Assembly: GCA_023846275.1 (NCBI GenBank)
Contig: CM043869.1
Location: 35,366,737 to 35,430,736, forward strand
Length of the DNA stretch: 64,000 nucleotides
Direction: 5' to 3'
DNA from: Vanilla planifolia
Lineage: Eukaryota > Streptophyta > Magnoliopsida > Asparagales > Orchidaceae
The notes below the pieces were generated by a model, which was not told where the DNA came from, searched no databases, and saw only the letters and a program-made list of their open reading frames with translations. Of this stretch, positions 13,380 through 25,227 are shown piece after piece (the stretch's first letter is position 1; each line of letters opens with the position of its first letter). The position numbers and the translations under genes are program-made.

Positions 13380-13841
13380 TTTTTGATTCCTAGGTATAAC
13401 ATCCCAGCCTTTCTTAACGTTGTGTTATTCTGAACTAATAAAGTTTTGTCATTCTCAAGGGGATCACTTTTTGCTTGACCACTTATCCTAAAATTTCTCT
13501 AATTCTATCATTCTTAATAATGAAGTTTTTATGGGCTCCAAGCTTATGTGACCCCTAAAAGGTGCATCGCCATTTCAAGGTCTACACCTTTACTTATATC
13601 ACTTAGGATCTTCCATCTTATAGTCGATGTGAAACATTTTCACCCTCCTATGATATTATACTTTGGATGTTCTCTTAATCTTTCAATCCATCTTGGGCAA
13701 CCTTGGCTCTCATAGTTCTAATATTTTTTTAATCTTTCCTTCATTCTCAAGCAACTAATCAGGCGTTACATGCCCATAAACTTTTGTAAGATTTGTGCTA
13801 AAATCATATTAGATTAGAGAATGTGGGCTTTGATAACATAT
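13380..13841 (-). mobile_element. Internal region and primer binding site of family-B LTR element, copy 1
   Basis: Immediately left of the family-B LTR is a site at 13,827-13,838 whose reverse complement TGTTATCAAAGC matches the initiator-Met tRNA primer binding site (TGGTATCAGAGC) at 10 of 12 positions. It lies three bases outside the LTR end, as expected for a minus-strand element. The 450 bases further left would be its 5' untranslated leader. No gag or pol could be recognised, so the element is truncated. Confidence 0.55.
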
Positions 13842-16115
13842 TGTAACTTCCCTATTTGCCACAAACTCTAATTATTTTCTAGTTTAAATTATGCTATGAT
13901 ACCATTAATATATAAACCTTATTTATCTTTTTCTTATTACATACTCATTTTTTCTAATTTAATTCATTTCTTTCCTTAAGTTTTTATTTTTTTTTTCCAA
14001 TTTTAGGATTCAAACGAACAAAATATTTCCTAGATTTTATCTATTTTCTAATCTATAAATGTATTAATATAACATGTATATCCATAATTATAATACTTAT
14101 ATAGTTTATATCCAAAGTCATAAACTATAAATAACTAAACACTATTACTATAATCACGTCTCATAATTTCACAATTCTTTTAACTATTACATCCATTTTT
14201 TTCTTATAGATATAATACTAAATAGACCATATGATTAATAAGTTATTTAGTACAAATTCTTAGAGCACAAACCTCTATAGTTTCAATTATTTATTGCACA
14301 TAATTTTTATGAGTAATCCTTTTGTCATCATGGTTCCAATGTACTTGAAATATTAATTCCAAAGAAAAGGCCGAGCCAATCATCGCTAAATCTTAAGCTA
14401 TCTCTAATAATAAATAAATACAAAAAAATCAATAATTTAGGATAATTGCATGTAAGGTCTAATCAAAAGTATAAGTCATAGCACAATCAAGTAAGGTTTC
14501 ATTCAATTCAAAACATAATCATGAAACATGATATATTATAAAAAGAAATAATACTACAAACTCTAAAAGAAATAACAAGCAAATACAACGCATTATTATA
14601 ATTTCAATCATTTTCTTATATGGTTCTATTTATCGATACCTATTTTAACTTTACTAAGGAAATCTTAAAATGGCTAGTGTTGTTGCTCCCTCTCTTTTTT
14701 AGGATAGTAAGTCAATATCATCTTTTTAGTTTACTTAACTATAATGAAAATCTTAATTATTTATTTTTTCATACCATATCTTCATGTAAAATCATGCTCA
14801 ATCTTTTCATATTTTTAATGATCGTATATTTGAGACAAATCTCAATTAAGCAGCTCACTGTCCATTGGCCACCTCTCGATGGTAAATCTCAATCTTGTGA
14901 CACACTAGTCACTAATCATAAAGAATAACATACTTTTACTTCTTTATTCACTGATGTTATTTTATTATCATTCTTTTAATTTATTTTCACATATACAACT
15001 CTTTTAAGTTTTATAGTATTTAACTAAATATATGTTTTTGTATCCACACATCAAATGTCAGCTTACATAGTTATGCATACCAAGTAATTTTATATAATAA
15101 TTAATCAAAATTAAAAGACTTGCATCTAATTATAAGTATAAATTCCAATACAGATGCATATAACAGTACTATATATATTAGTACATGAATATTATATGTT
15201 TTGTACAAAATTTACAAGCAACATCTTAATTTTAAATATTAATAATATATCAGGCATACATATATAATATTTATATTAAAGTGCTTATCTCATAGTTTTT
15301 CTAATTACTTAGGGTTGACATATAGTTGTTCAATTTTTCTTGTTCATTAATTTCAGTATATCAATTATAATTTATTGACATAATTTATAAACTTCTACAC
15401 AAATTGAAAAATTTTTAAATTGTAAATATATAATTGCATAACTCGCTTCTTAAACACAAAAATGACCTATCTCCTCTCATCTTTCTCTGTTTACCCTTTT
15501 CTCAAAATCTTAGCTTACAAATCTCTAGCAAAATTTCTTTTCAATCATTCTAATAGTCAAATAAAAATTTAATTAAGACTAAATACATTGACTCTTATCA
15601 TAAATTAGAAAAAATTTTAAGTTAAATCATGAGGAAATAAAAAAATTTCCATTTTTAATCTTTCAAACTTACTAAAACTTTCTGTCAGCAAAGCTTTAAT
15701 CCTCCTCTTTAATTCCATTAGGCTCTTATTAATGGTCTCCACTTTTCACCCTCGGTAAGAAGAATTCTAACAAATTCAGCTAACCACATGAGGAAAAACC
15801 TAGCTGCATTAGGCACATGGTTGTGGGAAGAATGTAATAAATATTAACCTATTTTTATGTGACTAAATAAGTAATAGCCTATTTATATATAAAAAAGAAA
15901 AATTATTATTATTTATCCTCAAAACTTTGATAATTCACAATAAGTCCAAACAAACTTTGATCGAGATGAAACAAATATTATTGGACTCATCTCAATGAGC
16001 TCTATTCAATCATATTTTTTTTTATATTTTAGAATACTTGTTTTCTAGAGTTTTGATATAAAAGTTACGAGATACTTTAATTTATACCTGATTTGATGAT
16101 TGAGAATGTTATATT
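13842..16115 (-). mobile_element. Family-B LTR, copy 1 (uninterrupted)
   Basis: This block is homologous to the split block at 48,739-53,065. Matching parts include 13,842-14,800 (against 48,739-49,283 and 52,344-52,750) and 15,920-16,110 (against 52,870-53,065). On the plus strand it begins TGTAACTTCCC. The right end near 16,115 is estimated from where homology stops. The middle (about 14,800-15,900) has no counterpart in copy 2, so either copy 2 lost about 1 kb or copy 1 gained it. The two copies are old, with many substitutions and indels. Confidence 0.65.
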
Positions 16116-16417
16116 ATGTCACTAAATTGTAAGCATTAAAGCTTCAATCACATACACATAAGCTATATACAAATGTCTATCTTAATTGTGATGTAATGGT
16201 TATGTAAAATGAGTTTGATTTTTACTTGTGAATCTCGTTAGGAGTTCAATGCCTTCTTTCAATTATCCTTTGTTTCTAAATAATCATTTCTTTCTTTCTT
16301 TCTCTCTCCTTGATTTGCTTATTAATTTCTCCATTTTTAAAATATTTTATAATTTTTTCTTTTTCTAATAATATTTTCCTCTCTTTTCCTTCTCTCAACT
16401 CTCTCTCTCATACTAGC

Positions 16418-16516
<99 letters not shown>

Positions 16517-17974
16517 ATGCACTTCTCTTTCTCTTTCTCTCCCTCTTTTCTCTTTCTCTCTCTCTCCTCTCTTATTCACTCCTTCCATGATGCCATTACC
16601 ACTATTCTTCTCTCTTTTCTTTTTTCTTCTTACACTTGATGACAACCTCTCTCATTTTCTCTTATTCTCTGGCATCAATGGCTCCTCTCTCATTGTATCT
16701 TATTCTCTCTACTAATCGAATCAATCTCTCTACTAAGTTGTTCCCTCTCTCTCTATTTTTCCTTTCTTATGAAGTGGTGTTGCTCCACTTTTTCCCAACA
16801 ATGTCGACCCTCTGTCATCTCCAAGTGATATTTCTTGCTCCTCTTTCTGCTTTCAGCAATAGCTTCTCTCCTAAATAACTCTCTTCTTCTCTACAAACCA
16901 AACCCATGAACTAGTGGATTTAACTTTTAAACCCCATGAATGAATGATCTCTCAACTCCTCATTGCTTCAACTTCTTGAAATGACCACTATTCCTAACAT
17001 TTTCTAGTTGAGTACTAGCATTTCCTTTCATACACTTATCTTTCTCCTTTTTATGAATGCTTCTGCCACGTAATAATTAGGGTTTTATATTAGGCTATTT
17101 ATATAATATTTTAAATATTAGTTTTAAATATATGTTTAGATTATAATTAAACATTAATTATTTTAATTAACCTTTAATCTTATAGCCTCTATTTAATTGT
17201 CACCGTTATAATATCCAAAAAATAAGAGAAAATATCTTCAATAAATTTAAATTCATAAAGTATTGAATAAAAAATGTTAGAAATGATTGATGACTTTAAA
17301 GAGGAAGGAGTGGTTAAATTAAGAAAATAATTGTGAATTTTTTTATTAAAAAATATTTTATTAAATTTTATAATTTTTTTGTGAAAATGCTAATTTTTGT
17401 AAGGTATCATATGATTTTATCATGAGGATTATAAAATACGATAAGAAGTGTAGTCAAATAACCTCAGTCAAAGAAGATTGCACAATATAATATAGATATC
17501 GTATTAGTATGACTAATTAATAAAATAACGCATCATCCCAAGACATTGAATGAGTCTTAGAGGGTGAGGAAAGGAATAATAGTATTGTGCAATATGGTAG
17601 TAATAATCATATAGTAAAATTATGTGAGAGAAAAATGTTAAGTTAGAGATAATTACTATAAAGATTGATAAGGATCGTACTATATGAAAGAAGCATATCG
17701 CATCATAAGATGAAGTAAAAAGAAATGAAGTATATTGTAGTTTGAATATATTTCAAAAGATTACTTAAATAGATTGTATAATATGACAAATGAATCATGA
17801 AAGTATGATCAAGACATAAGAGCATAACATACAAGACCATCATTTATCATGATTTAATAAACAAATATATAAAATTGGATCATACAAGTATAATAAGAAA
17901 CGTTGTATAATATGAAGTAAATGGAGTATCTAAAAATAATTAGTTAAAGGTTATCATATAGTATGATGAACAAA
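16116..17974. other. AT-rich spacer with CT-rich low complexity and AT-rich degenerate repeats
   Basis: From 16,280 to 16,870 there is a long CT-rich low-complexity tract surrounding a TA microsatellite; its two open frames are compositional. From 17,400 to 17,970 short words around CATATAGTATGATGA recur irregularly, in a style also seen (in the other orientation) at 54,050-55,100. No gene seen. Confidence 0.35.
16421..16514. repeat. (AT)47 microsatellite
   Basis: 94 bases of uninterrupted AT, the longest pure microsatellite in the window, set in a CT-rich tract. It is likely to be highly length-variable between individuals. Confidence 0.98.
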
Positions 17975-17979
17975 TTATA
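17975..17979. repeat. Target-site duplication, left copy (TTATA)
   Basis: Identical to 21,227-21,231 on the other side of solo LTR A1, marking the insertion site. Confidence 0.85.
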
Positions 17980-18422
17980 TGTTATACCCGGTAAAATATT
18001 ATAGGTTTAATCTTCAATAATTCGAATTATGGCTTGGATGATTTCAGATCGACAGTAGGATGAGCCAGGAGCTCAATTGGAGGCTATTAGAATTTCTGAA
18101 ATTTTCTGGGGATTTTTCGGAGCACCGAGGAAATTTTTAAGTAATTTTCCCTGTTTAATTGGATTTTTGGAAATTCGAAAATCTATTTAAATCGGTCCAT
18201 TAGGTTTTTACCGCGCGTGAACCGGACCGGAGGGGTTCAGCGAAGGCGGGAGCGGTTCGCCGAGTGCGTTTGCGCGTGCGGTTGGATAAGCCGCGGATAA
18301 GCGGATCGGACGGACGAGAACAGCGGTGGAGATTAACCGGCTGATCGGGGTTAAGCGGCGTTATTAGAAGGTCAACCGGCGCTTAATGGATTCTTAACGG
18401 GTTATTACCGGTTTAAGCGGGG

Positions 18423-18467
18423 TATTTAACCCGAACTGTTCGGCTGTTAGGGTTAGGGTTAGGGTTT
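18423..18467 (+). promoter_or_regulatory. Predicted LTR core promoter with telo-box repeats (family A, copy 1)
   Basis: A TATA-like TATTTAA at 18,423 aligns with a better TATAAAAA at 49,793 in copy 2. In copy 1 it is followed at 18,447-18,467 by three tandem TTAGGG-type units ending in GGGTTT. Such telo-boxes occur near transcription starts of plant ribosomal and growth-related genes. Transcription would start about 30 bases after the TATA element, giving a U3 of roughly 0.5 kb and a very long R-U5. This assignment is inferred from position and motif only. Confidence 0.5.
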
Positions 18468-20078
18468 CGAACGGCGATTGAGGCGAAGCGTTCGCGGCGA
18501 ACGGCGGTAAATTCCGGCAGCCTTCCAAGGGGCTTTTGGTAACCGGAGGTTCGCGGGACGGAGGCGAACATTTTGGTACCGGTTTCGTTCGGCGAGGGGC
18601 TGCGGTTGATCTCGTGCGGGCTTCACCGTCGCCGGCAACGAGCAAAGGTAGGAAATTCGGTTTTAAATTAGTTAATTAGTATAAATTAAAAGCATGGAAT
18701 ATTTTGCTTAATGAAATCAAGCATGTGGATGAAAAATTGGACTTAGTTGAATGCTAATTTGCGTCTTTTACAATTTTTGGATTTCTGGAAAATTTCTATT
18801 TCGCCGGAATATTTAGTTAGGTAGGAAATTCAGATTTAAATTAGTTATTTAGCAAATTAAAAATATGGATTATTTTGCAAATAGCTACCGGAGCATGCGG
18901 ATTGTGGTTTTTGAAATTGATTAATGCAAATTATTGATTTTAGCATTTTAGGGTTTTCGGAAAATTATACCTGCCGAATTCGGAAATTTTACCGAGCATG
19001 TGTTGATTCGATTATGTGCTTTAATCATGTTAAGATAGTATCAAATGCTGAAATTTGTTTAATTTCATAGATTGTTAAAATGGGGATCGGATGAAACTTC
19101 GACGGAAATTTTGATTGAACCTTAGAAATTAGTGGCATTATTGAAACATTAGGATAGTACGAACATCGGATTTTGTTTCTCCTTGATCTCGGTCACCGGA
19201 AATCGACGGGGAAAACGGAATTTTCCCGGAGGAATCGTCGGCTAGGGTTTCGCGGGCGCCGGGCAGAGGAAGGAGATGGATTAGATTAATTACGGTCTAG
19301 TTAATTAAGAAATTGTAATTATTCAATATTTATTAATAATTAAATGCTAAACGTCGGCTGGAAATTTGGATTAAATATTCGGCCGGTGGGTTCTCGATTC
19401 AGCGCGAAGACCCGAACCGGTGGCGAGATCCGGTTCAGGAGATTCGGCGCGGACGAACGGCGCGGCGCGGAGGAAAATTTAATTTCGGAAATTAATCCGA
19501 ATTTTTGGAAAAAGGATATATGTGGAATTTAAATTTTATTCGGAAATTTATTCCGAATTTCGGAGAATGGATAAAGGGCGGAAATTGATTTTGGAATTTA
19601 AAAAGTTCCTGAAGTGAGAAAAAGGTGATTTTAGGAAATCACATAGCCAAGTTGAAATTGACTGTTGGAAATTATCCATAAATTCAGTACAGCTGGATTA
19701 GTTGGAAGGAAGTGTGACACTTGGATAAGTGCTACCAGAATAGTCAGAATTTTGGTACAGTTTGTGTTGTTTGGATGGAAATGGCATGGTTTGAGTCAGT
19801 TTACTCAGTGTTGGCATATTTCACGGATTGGCATATTGGATCGGACTACTATAGGCCCTATATGATGTTTTAGGGTAGTTGTGGTAGGTAACTGTGCGGT
19901 ACAGACTTAGCTTTCCCAGTATACATGTGGACTGGTATGCGCCTTGTTGTATCTGGACACATGTTGCCGAATCTTGGAGTTAGAGCTTGGCAATGACTGT
20001 AGGGGCGTGGCTTCTATGGAAATTGTTGGGAGAGGACTTCTTGTGACGGTGGCTGAGTCGATCTCTTCTGGTCCACGA

Positions 20079-20190
20079 GTGTAGGCCTGCGCGCCTGAGA
20101 GTGGCAGTGGCAGGGGTGACTCGCCGTGGCTAGCCAAGTGTGTATGCCTGCGTGCCTGAGGGTGGCAGGGGTGTCTCACGTTGGCTAGAG
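20079..20190. repeat. Two-copy internal repeat in LTR A1
   Basis: Units opening GTGTAGGCCTGCG-type sequence begin at 20,079 and 20,140. The same duplication is present in copy 2 (51,261 and 51,316), so it predates the separation of the two LTRs. Confidence 0.8.
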
Positions 20191-20271
20191 ATCTATGTGA
20201 CTGGTTTTGTCTATAGTCTCCAGAAGATTGATTGACGAGAGACGCTGCGGTGTCGGGTGCTAGGCGTTGTG

Positions 20272-20366
20272 ATGCGTGCGCAGAGATGGGCGTGTCCCGC
20301 TGGCATGCTTTGCCTAGGCGCCATGCGTGCGCAGAGATGGGCGTGTCCCGCTGGCATGCTGCCTGG
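20272..20366. repeat. 51-bp tandem duplication unique to LTR A1
   Basis: Copies begin at 20,272 and 20,323 with ATGCGTGCGCAGAGATGGGC and are nearly identical. The matching part of copy 2 (about 51,443-51,490) has a single unit, so this duplication arose in copy 1 or its recent ancestor. Confidence 0.85.
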
Positions 20367-21226
20367 GAGCATAGAGGAGAGCTACTCTGGTGTGACTGGG
20401 GGTGACTGTGGATGGTCAGAGTCTGGGACTGAGAATGCCTTTCCACCCTACATTGTTATGCTGTATTCCTATACTCTTGCTATTATCCTTCTCTTGCATG
20501 TGAGTTTTTACTAGCTGTCTTTCCTACTGGGCGTAGCTCATTCCTTTTTTATCTATATTTTTCCAGGGCTCGGCAGACTTGACGCCACCCAGCTTTAGGT
20601 GGGATCGTGATCAGTAGGCTAGTGGAGGAGATCTGATCTGTGATTTTCTGAGACATTCTGGTTAGTTGATTGTTGCTGTTGGATGTATTCAGTGAGACTG
20701 TTATTCTTATGTCTTGTATTATGTGAGGGTGATTCTGACTTATGTATCTAGTTGAATGATATTGTATTTGTTGGACTTGGATCTTATTCTTGTGATGTGA
20801 TGTAGTTTTCATTCACTGTTTTACTTTATTGTCTTGGTGGTATAGTGTGTGGAGTGTCATATTTTATCTGAGGATGTTATGTATTTTATTTTTGATGGTG
20901 AGGTCATTACATGACTATGGAACTTAACCGTGGGGGTTCAGACTTCTATTAGACCGGTTCTCCTACTGGTATGGGTTAGGAGTATTGGGTCTAGTAGGAG
21001 TAACATTGCGCGAGTTCATCAGTTAATTCAGGAGTCATGAACCTGATTTGACGGTGTACCCGGGAGATGGGATCCACATTGTTAAGGAAAGTAGGTGTGT
21101 AATGATGTGTTATATCCTATGTTTTTCGTAGGCTACTCAGGTTGGTATGGGACGATCTGAGCTGTCTATATGTAAAAAAAAAAAATATATGCCAAAAATC
21201 AGCCTAGGAAAAAATGGGGTGTAACA

Positions 21227-21231
21227 TTATA
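21227..21231. repeat. Target-site duplication, right copy (TTATA)
   Basis: Matches 17,975-17,979. Confidence 0.85.
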
Positions 21232-22045
21232 CAAGTATAATTAGGTGAAGATTAACATCATAGAATCATTCATTGTACCCTTAGTTATGACACAATTTGT
21301 TTGATGACAACAAAATCATTTCAGTAGTTTCTCTAATATTTTTTTAGTGTCTTTCAGATCATATATTTCAAGCTCTTATAGGATCAATCAATTGGAAAGT
21401 TTTGACTAAATATCTTATGATGTAATCTAAAAGTGAAGCAAAGTAAGCAAGGTTGGTGACTATGCTCTCGTTGTGACGTAAATGACATATTAATGAGATG
21501 TTGATCAAACTCTTGATAGAGTAGTTAACTATCAGGAGTTCATCTCTAAAATATCTATTGGTTTGATTATTTTTCATATTATTTGTTTACGTATGACATA
21601 ATTAAGTTGTATAACATCATTCATTCATATGTATTGTCATTGATTTTTTACACATTATTATTTTAATAGTTAAAAAATATTTTATTAATTTAATAGCTAT
21701 AATTTTTTTTTAAAAATAATTAATATATAAAAAATGATTTTAGAAAAGGAAACAAAAATTTTAACCAAAGAACCCAACATATTGCCAAGCCTAAAGGCTC
21801 ACGGTAAGTAGCCTAAAGTGTTGGGCAATAGGCTTAAGGAGCTAGACTAATTAGGGGACCAGGTCGACTGAGTCAGGTCAAGCTTGAGTCTCGATAAGAC
21901 TCTTAGCAGCTTGGTTGACTTATATGCTAAGAGGGTTATTATAAATGTCAAACATTAAATACAAGCTTACAATATGGGACTAAAAAGTAGCCCTATTTGC
22001 TTCTAAATTGGAGCGAACCAGTACCATCCTATCACGCTTTTTTGT
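21232..22045. other. AT-rich spacer, no gene recognised
   Basis: The first part continues the DNA into which LTR A1 inserted. A less AT-rich patch at 21,760-22,000 carries short inverted words around GCCTAAAG, and it resembles LTR sequence. No coding motif seen. Confidence 0.3.
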
Positions 22046-22327
22046 GATCGAATGGTCAAGATCATGTCTGCTTTTATGAACAATAGATTTCATCTAACTG
22101 TTCATCTGATAAACCTGATTGAATGGATGAGATTAGTTCTATCATTTTGAATAGTAATTTTCATCTTATCGTTATCCATAAAATCTGATCAAATAATTGA
22201 GATATTCTCTACATTTGTGGACAGTGCATATCATCTAACTGTCATCAGTAAGACTTGATTGAACAACTAAGATAATCTCCTTCTTTGTGAACCACTCTTA
22301 CGTATCAGCATCGTCCATCTAGCATGT
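22046..22327. repeat. Degenerate tandem repeat, four units of about 70 bp
   Basis: Units begin at 22,046, 22,117, 22,187 and 22,257 with GATYGAAT-like words, and contain AGAT, CATCTAACTGT and TGTGRAC-like blocks at matching offsets. Spacing is 71, 70 and 70 bases. The even period and heavy divergence suggest an old subrepeat array, possibly the promoter-proximal part of an LTR, since a TATA-like ATATAAATAAAGG follows at about 22,565. Confidence 0.75.
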
Positions 22328-25227
22328 GGAATCTAACAATCTAGATCAAATCCCACTTGGAATAAATTTAGACCCTTTATTTAGTATTCTGATCGAGTAA
22401 CTATTTTTCTGTTCTCCTAGAACGAATGACAGTCATTGTTCTCATTCGTAATCAACATACTAAAATGTTGATTATGTTTATTTAAAACACTAAAATGCTA
22501 ACACCTATTTTGGGGGACCTTTCTAACTGTTAGAAAAAATTCTATTTTAATTTAAACTATTCTAATATAAATAAAGGAGCCTTAGGAGTTGGAAAAAAGA
22601 TGATTTTTTTTCTTTCTTGCTTCAATATTTTCTTCAATTACACAACTTACTCGTGACTTCTTTATAATTGATTATTTATTTCTTTATTCCTTTTTATTTT
22701 TTCAAAAAATATCATAATAATACAAAATCATTTTTTATTCTATTTTTCTTAATAATGTTAGTGCATATTAATAAATCTTTTGATTTAATATTTCAAAACT
22801 AGGTCATTTAGGTTGTTGTAAAATTTTTTATAAGTGTATTCATATTCTATCATAATTCATAGACTTGTGTCATATATGTTTTTATAAGTGAATAATAAAA
22901 TATTATAATTAATTATTATCTTATATTATTATTTAATATTATAACCTTTTATAATAAAAATTATGACAATAAATCTTACCTGTTACGACAAAATGATGCG
23001 ATTTTTAAAGGTTACATGTACCAATTACGATGAAAAAGAGTGGCTTTGTTAATGGAATTTTGGTTAGGTTGACTGGGGATGGATACAGGGACGAGTTAGA
23101 TTGAACCATCTAAAAATCTTTTGTCACTTTTTTTTTTTTTTTGTTATCATGCAATTTATAATATTTCTCTTTTTAATAATATTTTATTAAATATATATAT
23201 ATATATATATATAAGAAAATTATCAAAATTATTTTTATCAAGCATAAAACATTTTATTAAAAAATATTTTTAAAATTAAAAATTAATTTTTAAAATATTT
23301 TTATTTAACAAAATTATTTAAATCAACAATTTTATGATTTTCAAATTTTTATTTAAGCAAAGATCTTAAAAAAAGGTAAAAAATTTAAAAGCACAATTCA
23401 TCCTCACCTCTTGTGCATTATTTCGACATAGATTGCATTAAGTGGAATTAGACAGGGTTATATCAAGGGAAGAAATTTTTTAGAGAATATCTTATCTTTT
23501 GTTCATTTATTGTGTGTTGTGAATTATTGATTATATTGTTAACTTTATGGATCCACTTATGTTTGAAGATCAAAATTTTACTTTGTAAAAAATAAATTTG
23601 AAGTTTTTATTTTAAATATTAGTATTAATTTATAATTATTATTTAAAAAATCTTTTTATTGTTTCAAGTGATTTTGATGAATAATCTAGAAGTCTAATAC
23701 AAAAATGCTAAAAGAATGAATTATCTTTATTTTATTTTATCTCAACAAATTAGAATTAAGATTTATCATCTAATGACTTGTTTTGAGACTATGTAGGAAT
23801 TAGAGAATTTATATGACAAACAAGTTGCACTTCATACCCAAGATAAGAAGTAAATGAGAAATCAAATTAAAAAGAAAAAAAAAATAGAGAAATTTTATGC
23901 ACATCAGAAGTAGGCTTTTCATCTCCAGTTATACAACAATTTTCTTCTTCTGATATGGATACTTATATAGTTAAAGTGTTGTATAACTGCTATAGTTAAG
24001 AGAATAATTGAATTGAATTGTTGTGTATAGCTTTGGTTGTATTGTTGTTATAGACTTAGTAGAGTTGTTGTTGTAAACTCATTGGAGCTTATGGTTGATC
24101 AATGTAAATCAACTATTGTGAGAGCTTTGTGACTTATCTACTAATTAGGCAAAATGCATTTTGTAGTGGAAGTCTTGTTGAGTCAACCAAGAGTAGATAT
24201 AAGCAAAGATTTTGTTGAACAACTTGAAACTATTGTACATCTTTTATATTTGTTGCTATTAGTTTTATTTGATTATTATCTATGAACAAGTTCTTTGAAA
24301 AATTAAAAAAAGATTTCTAAAATAAAAATTGTTATATTAAAATTGAATTGTGTTGTTCTAATTATTACAAAAGTTTTTTAAATCAACATAGTTCACCCTT
24401 TCTCTTGTGATTGGTAAATAGCTTACACAAGTAATATCTTAAAGAGGAATCATCGAGCAAAGAGTAACTCTTGATAGACTTTTAAGAAAAGGGATAAAAA
24501 GATGAATAATCTCACATCGATTATTAGAGGAAAAATCAAAAGTTTTATAAGTTGTATGTTTTGAAATTGTGAGACTACTTTTGAGAAAAATTTAGGTTTA
24601 GATCCTATGAAAACTCCATGACTATGTCTACTAGACTTAGAGTAATTTTGGGATGAGTTACCGAGCAAGAAAAAACCTCTTAGATAAATACAAAACTCAA
24701 CTGGATCAAAATAATATTTTAAAAGATTAGAATGTTACAATATGATATTTGAACGATACCTCTAGTCTAATATGCTTCGAAGACAAACACGAAAATTGGC
24801 TAGCTTATAACACCTAAGACTAATGAAAGTGAAAGTGATTGTCGAGTGATATTATAACGAAGAATCATCAAATAAGAAACAACTCCTAATAAGATTAATA
24901 ATCAATATCTTAAGCTTTATAATTACACATATAATCTAAATTTCATGATAAGATACATCTAATTTCTATATCAGATAATAAAATAAATTTGCACATTTTA
25001 AAACTTCAAATTACTTTTATTAAAAGTTAATTTAAAAAATATGTAATAATTTAAAGATTTACAAGTATATGTAAACTTTAGTTAAACATATTGAAAACTA
25101 ATGCTAGAATACAATGACACATCTACCTCTAAGAACAATCATCACTATGAAGTTTCACAAATCAACACCTTAAAAATACATTATAATGTACACAAGAATG
25201 GGATTCATTTACAATTTTTACAATTGC
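22328..25227. other. AT-rich spacer downstream of the lipase gene
   Basis: No coding region found. A (TA)n run lies at 23,191-23,213. A roughly 30-base motif, GAATCATCGAGCAAAGAGTA-like, recurs near 24,443, 24,652 and 24,868 (spacing about 210), but the intervening sequence is not clearly repeated. Confidence 0.35.
23191..23213. repeat. Short (AT)n microsatellite
   Basis: About 11 AT units in AT-rich DNA. Confidence 0.9.

Larger units (their letters stand above)
17980..21226 (+). mobile_element. Solo LTR, family A, copy 1 (3,247 bp)
   Basis: The element starts TGTTATACCCGG and ends GGGGTGTAACA, so its ten terminal bases form an imperfect inverted repeat (TGTTAYACCC). It is flanked by identical 5-bp target-site duplications TTATA at 17,975-17,979 and 21,227-21,231. 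There is no internal region or second LTR, which indicates a solo LTR left by recombination between the two LTRs of a full element. A second copy lies at 49,284-52,338. It is much more GC- and CpG-rich than the surrounding DNA. It carries a TATA-like TATTTAA at 18,423, telomere-like repeats just downstream, and a strong splice donor at 18,648. LTRs of 3 kb are unusually long; some Ty3/gypsy lineages reach this size, but no coding region is present to classify it. Confidence 0.88.

Noticed and set aside
19907..20446. 179-codon minus-strand open frame inside LTR A1
   Set aside because: It starts at a weak context, is rich in Ser, His, Gln and Pro from GC-rich repeats, and is broken in the second copy (51,161-51,566). 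It is antisense to the predicted LTR transcript.
17980..21226. Interpreting the 3.2-kb unit as a gene because of its GC content
   Set aside because: Terminal inverted bases, 5-bp target-site duplications and a second copy show it is an LTR.
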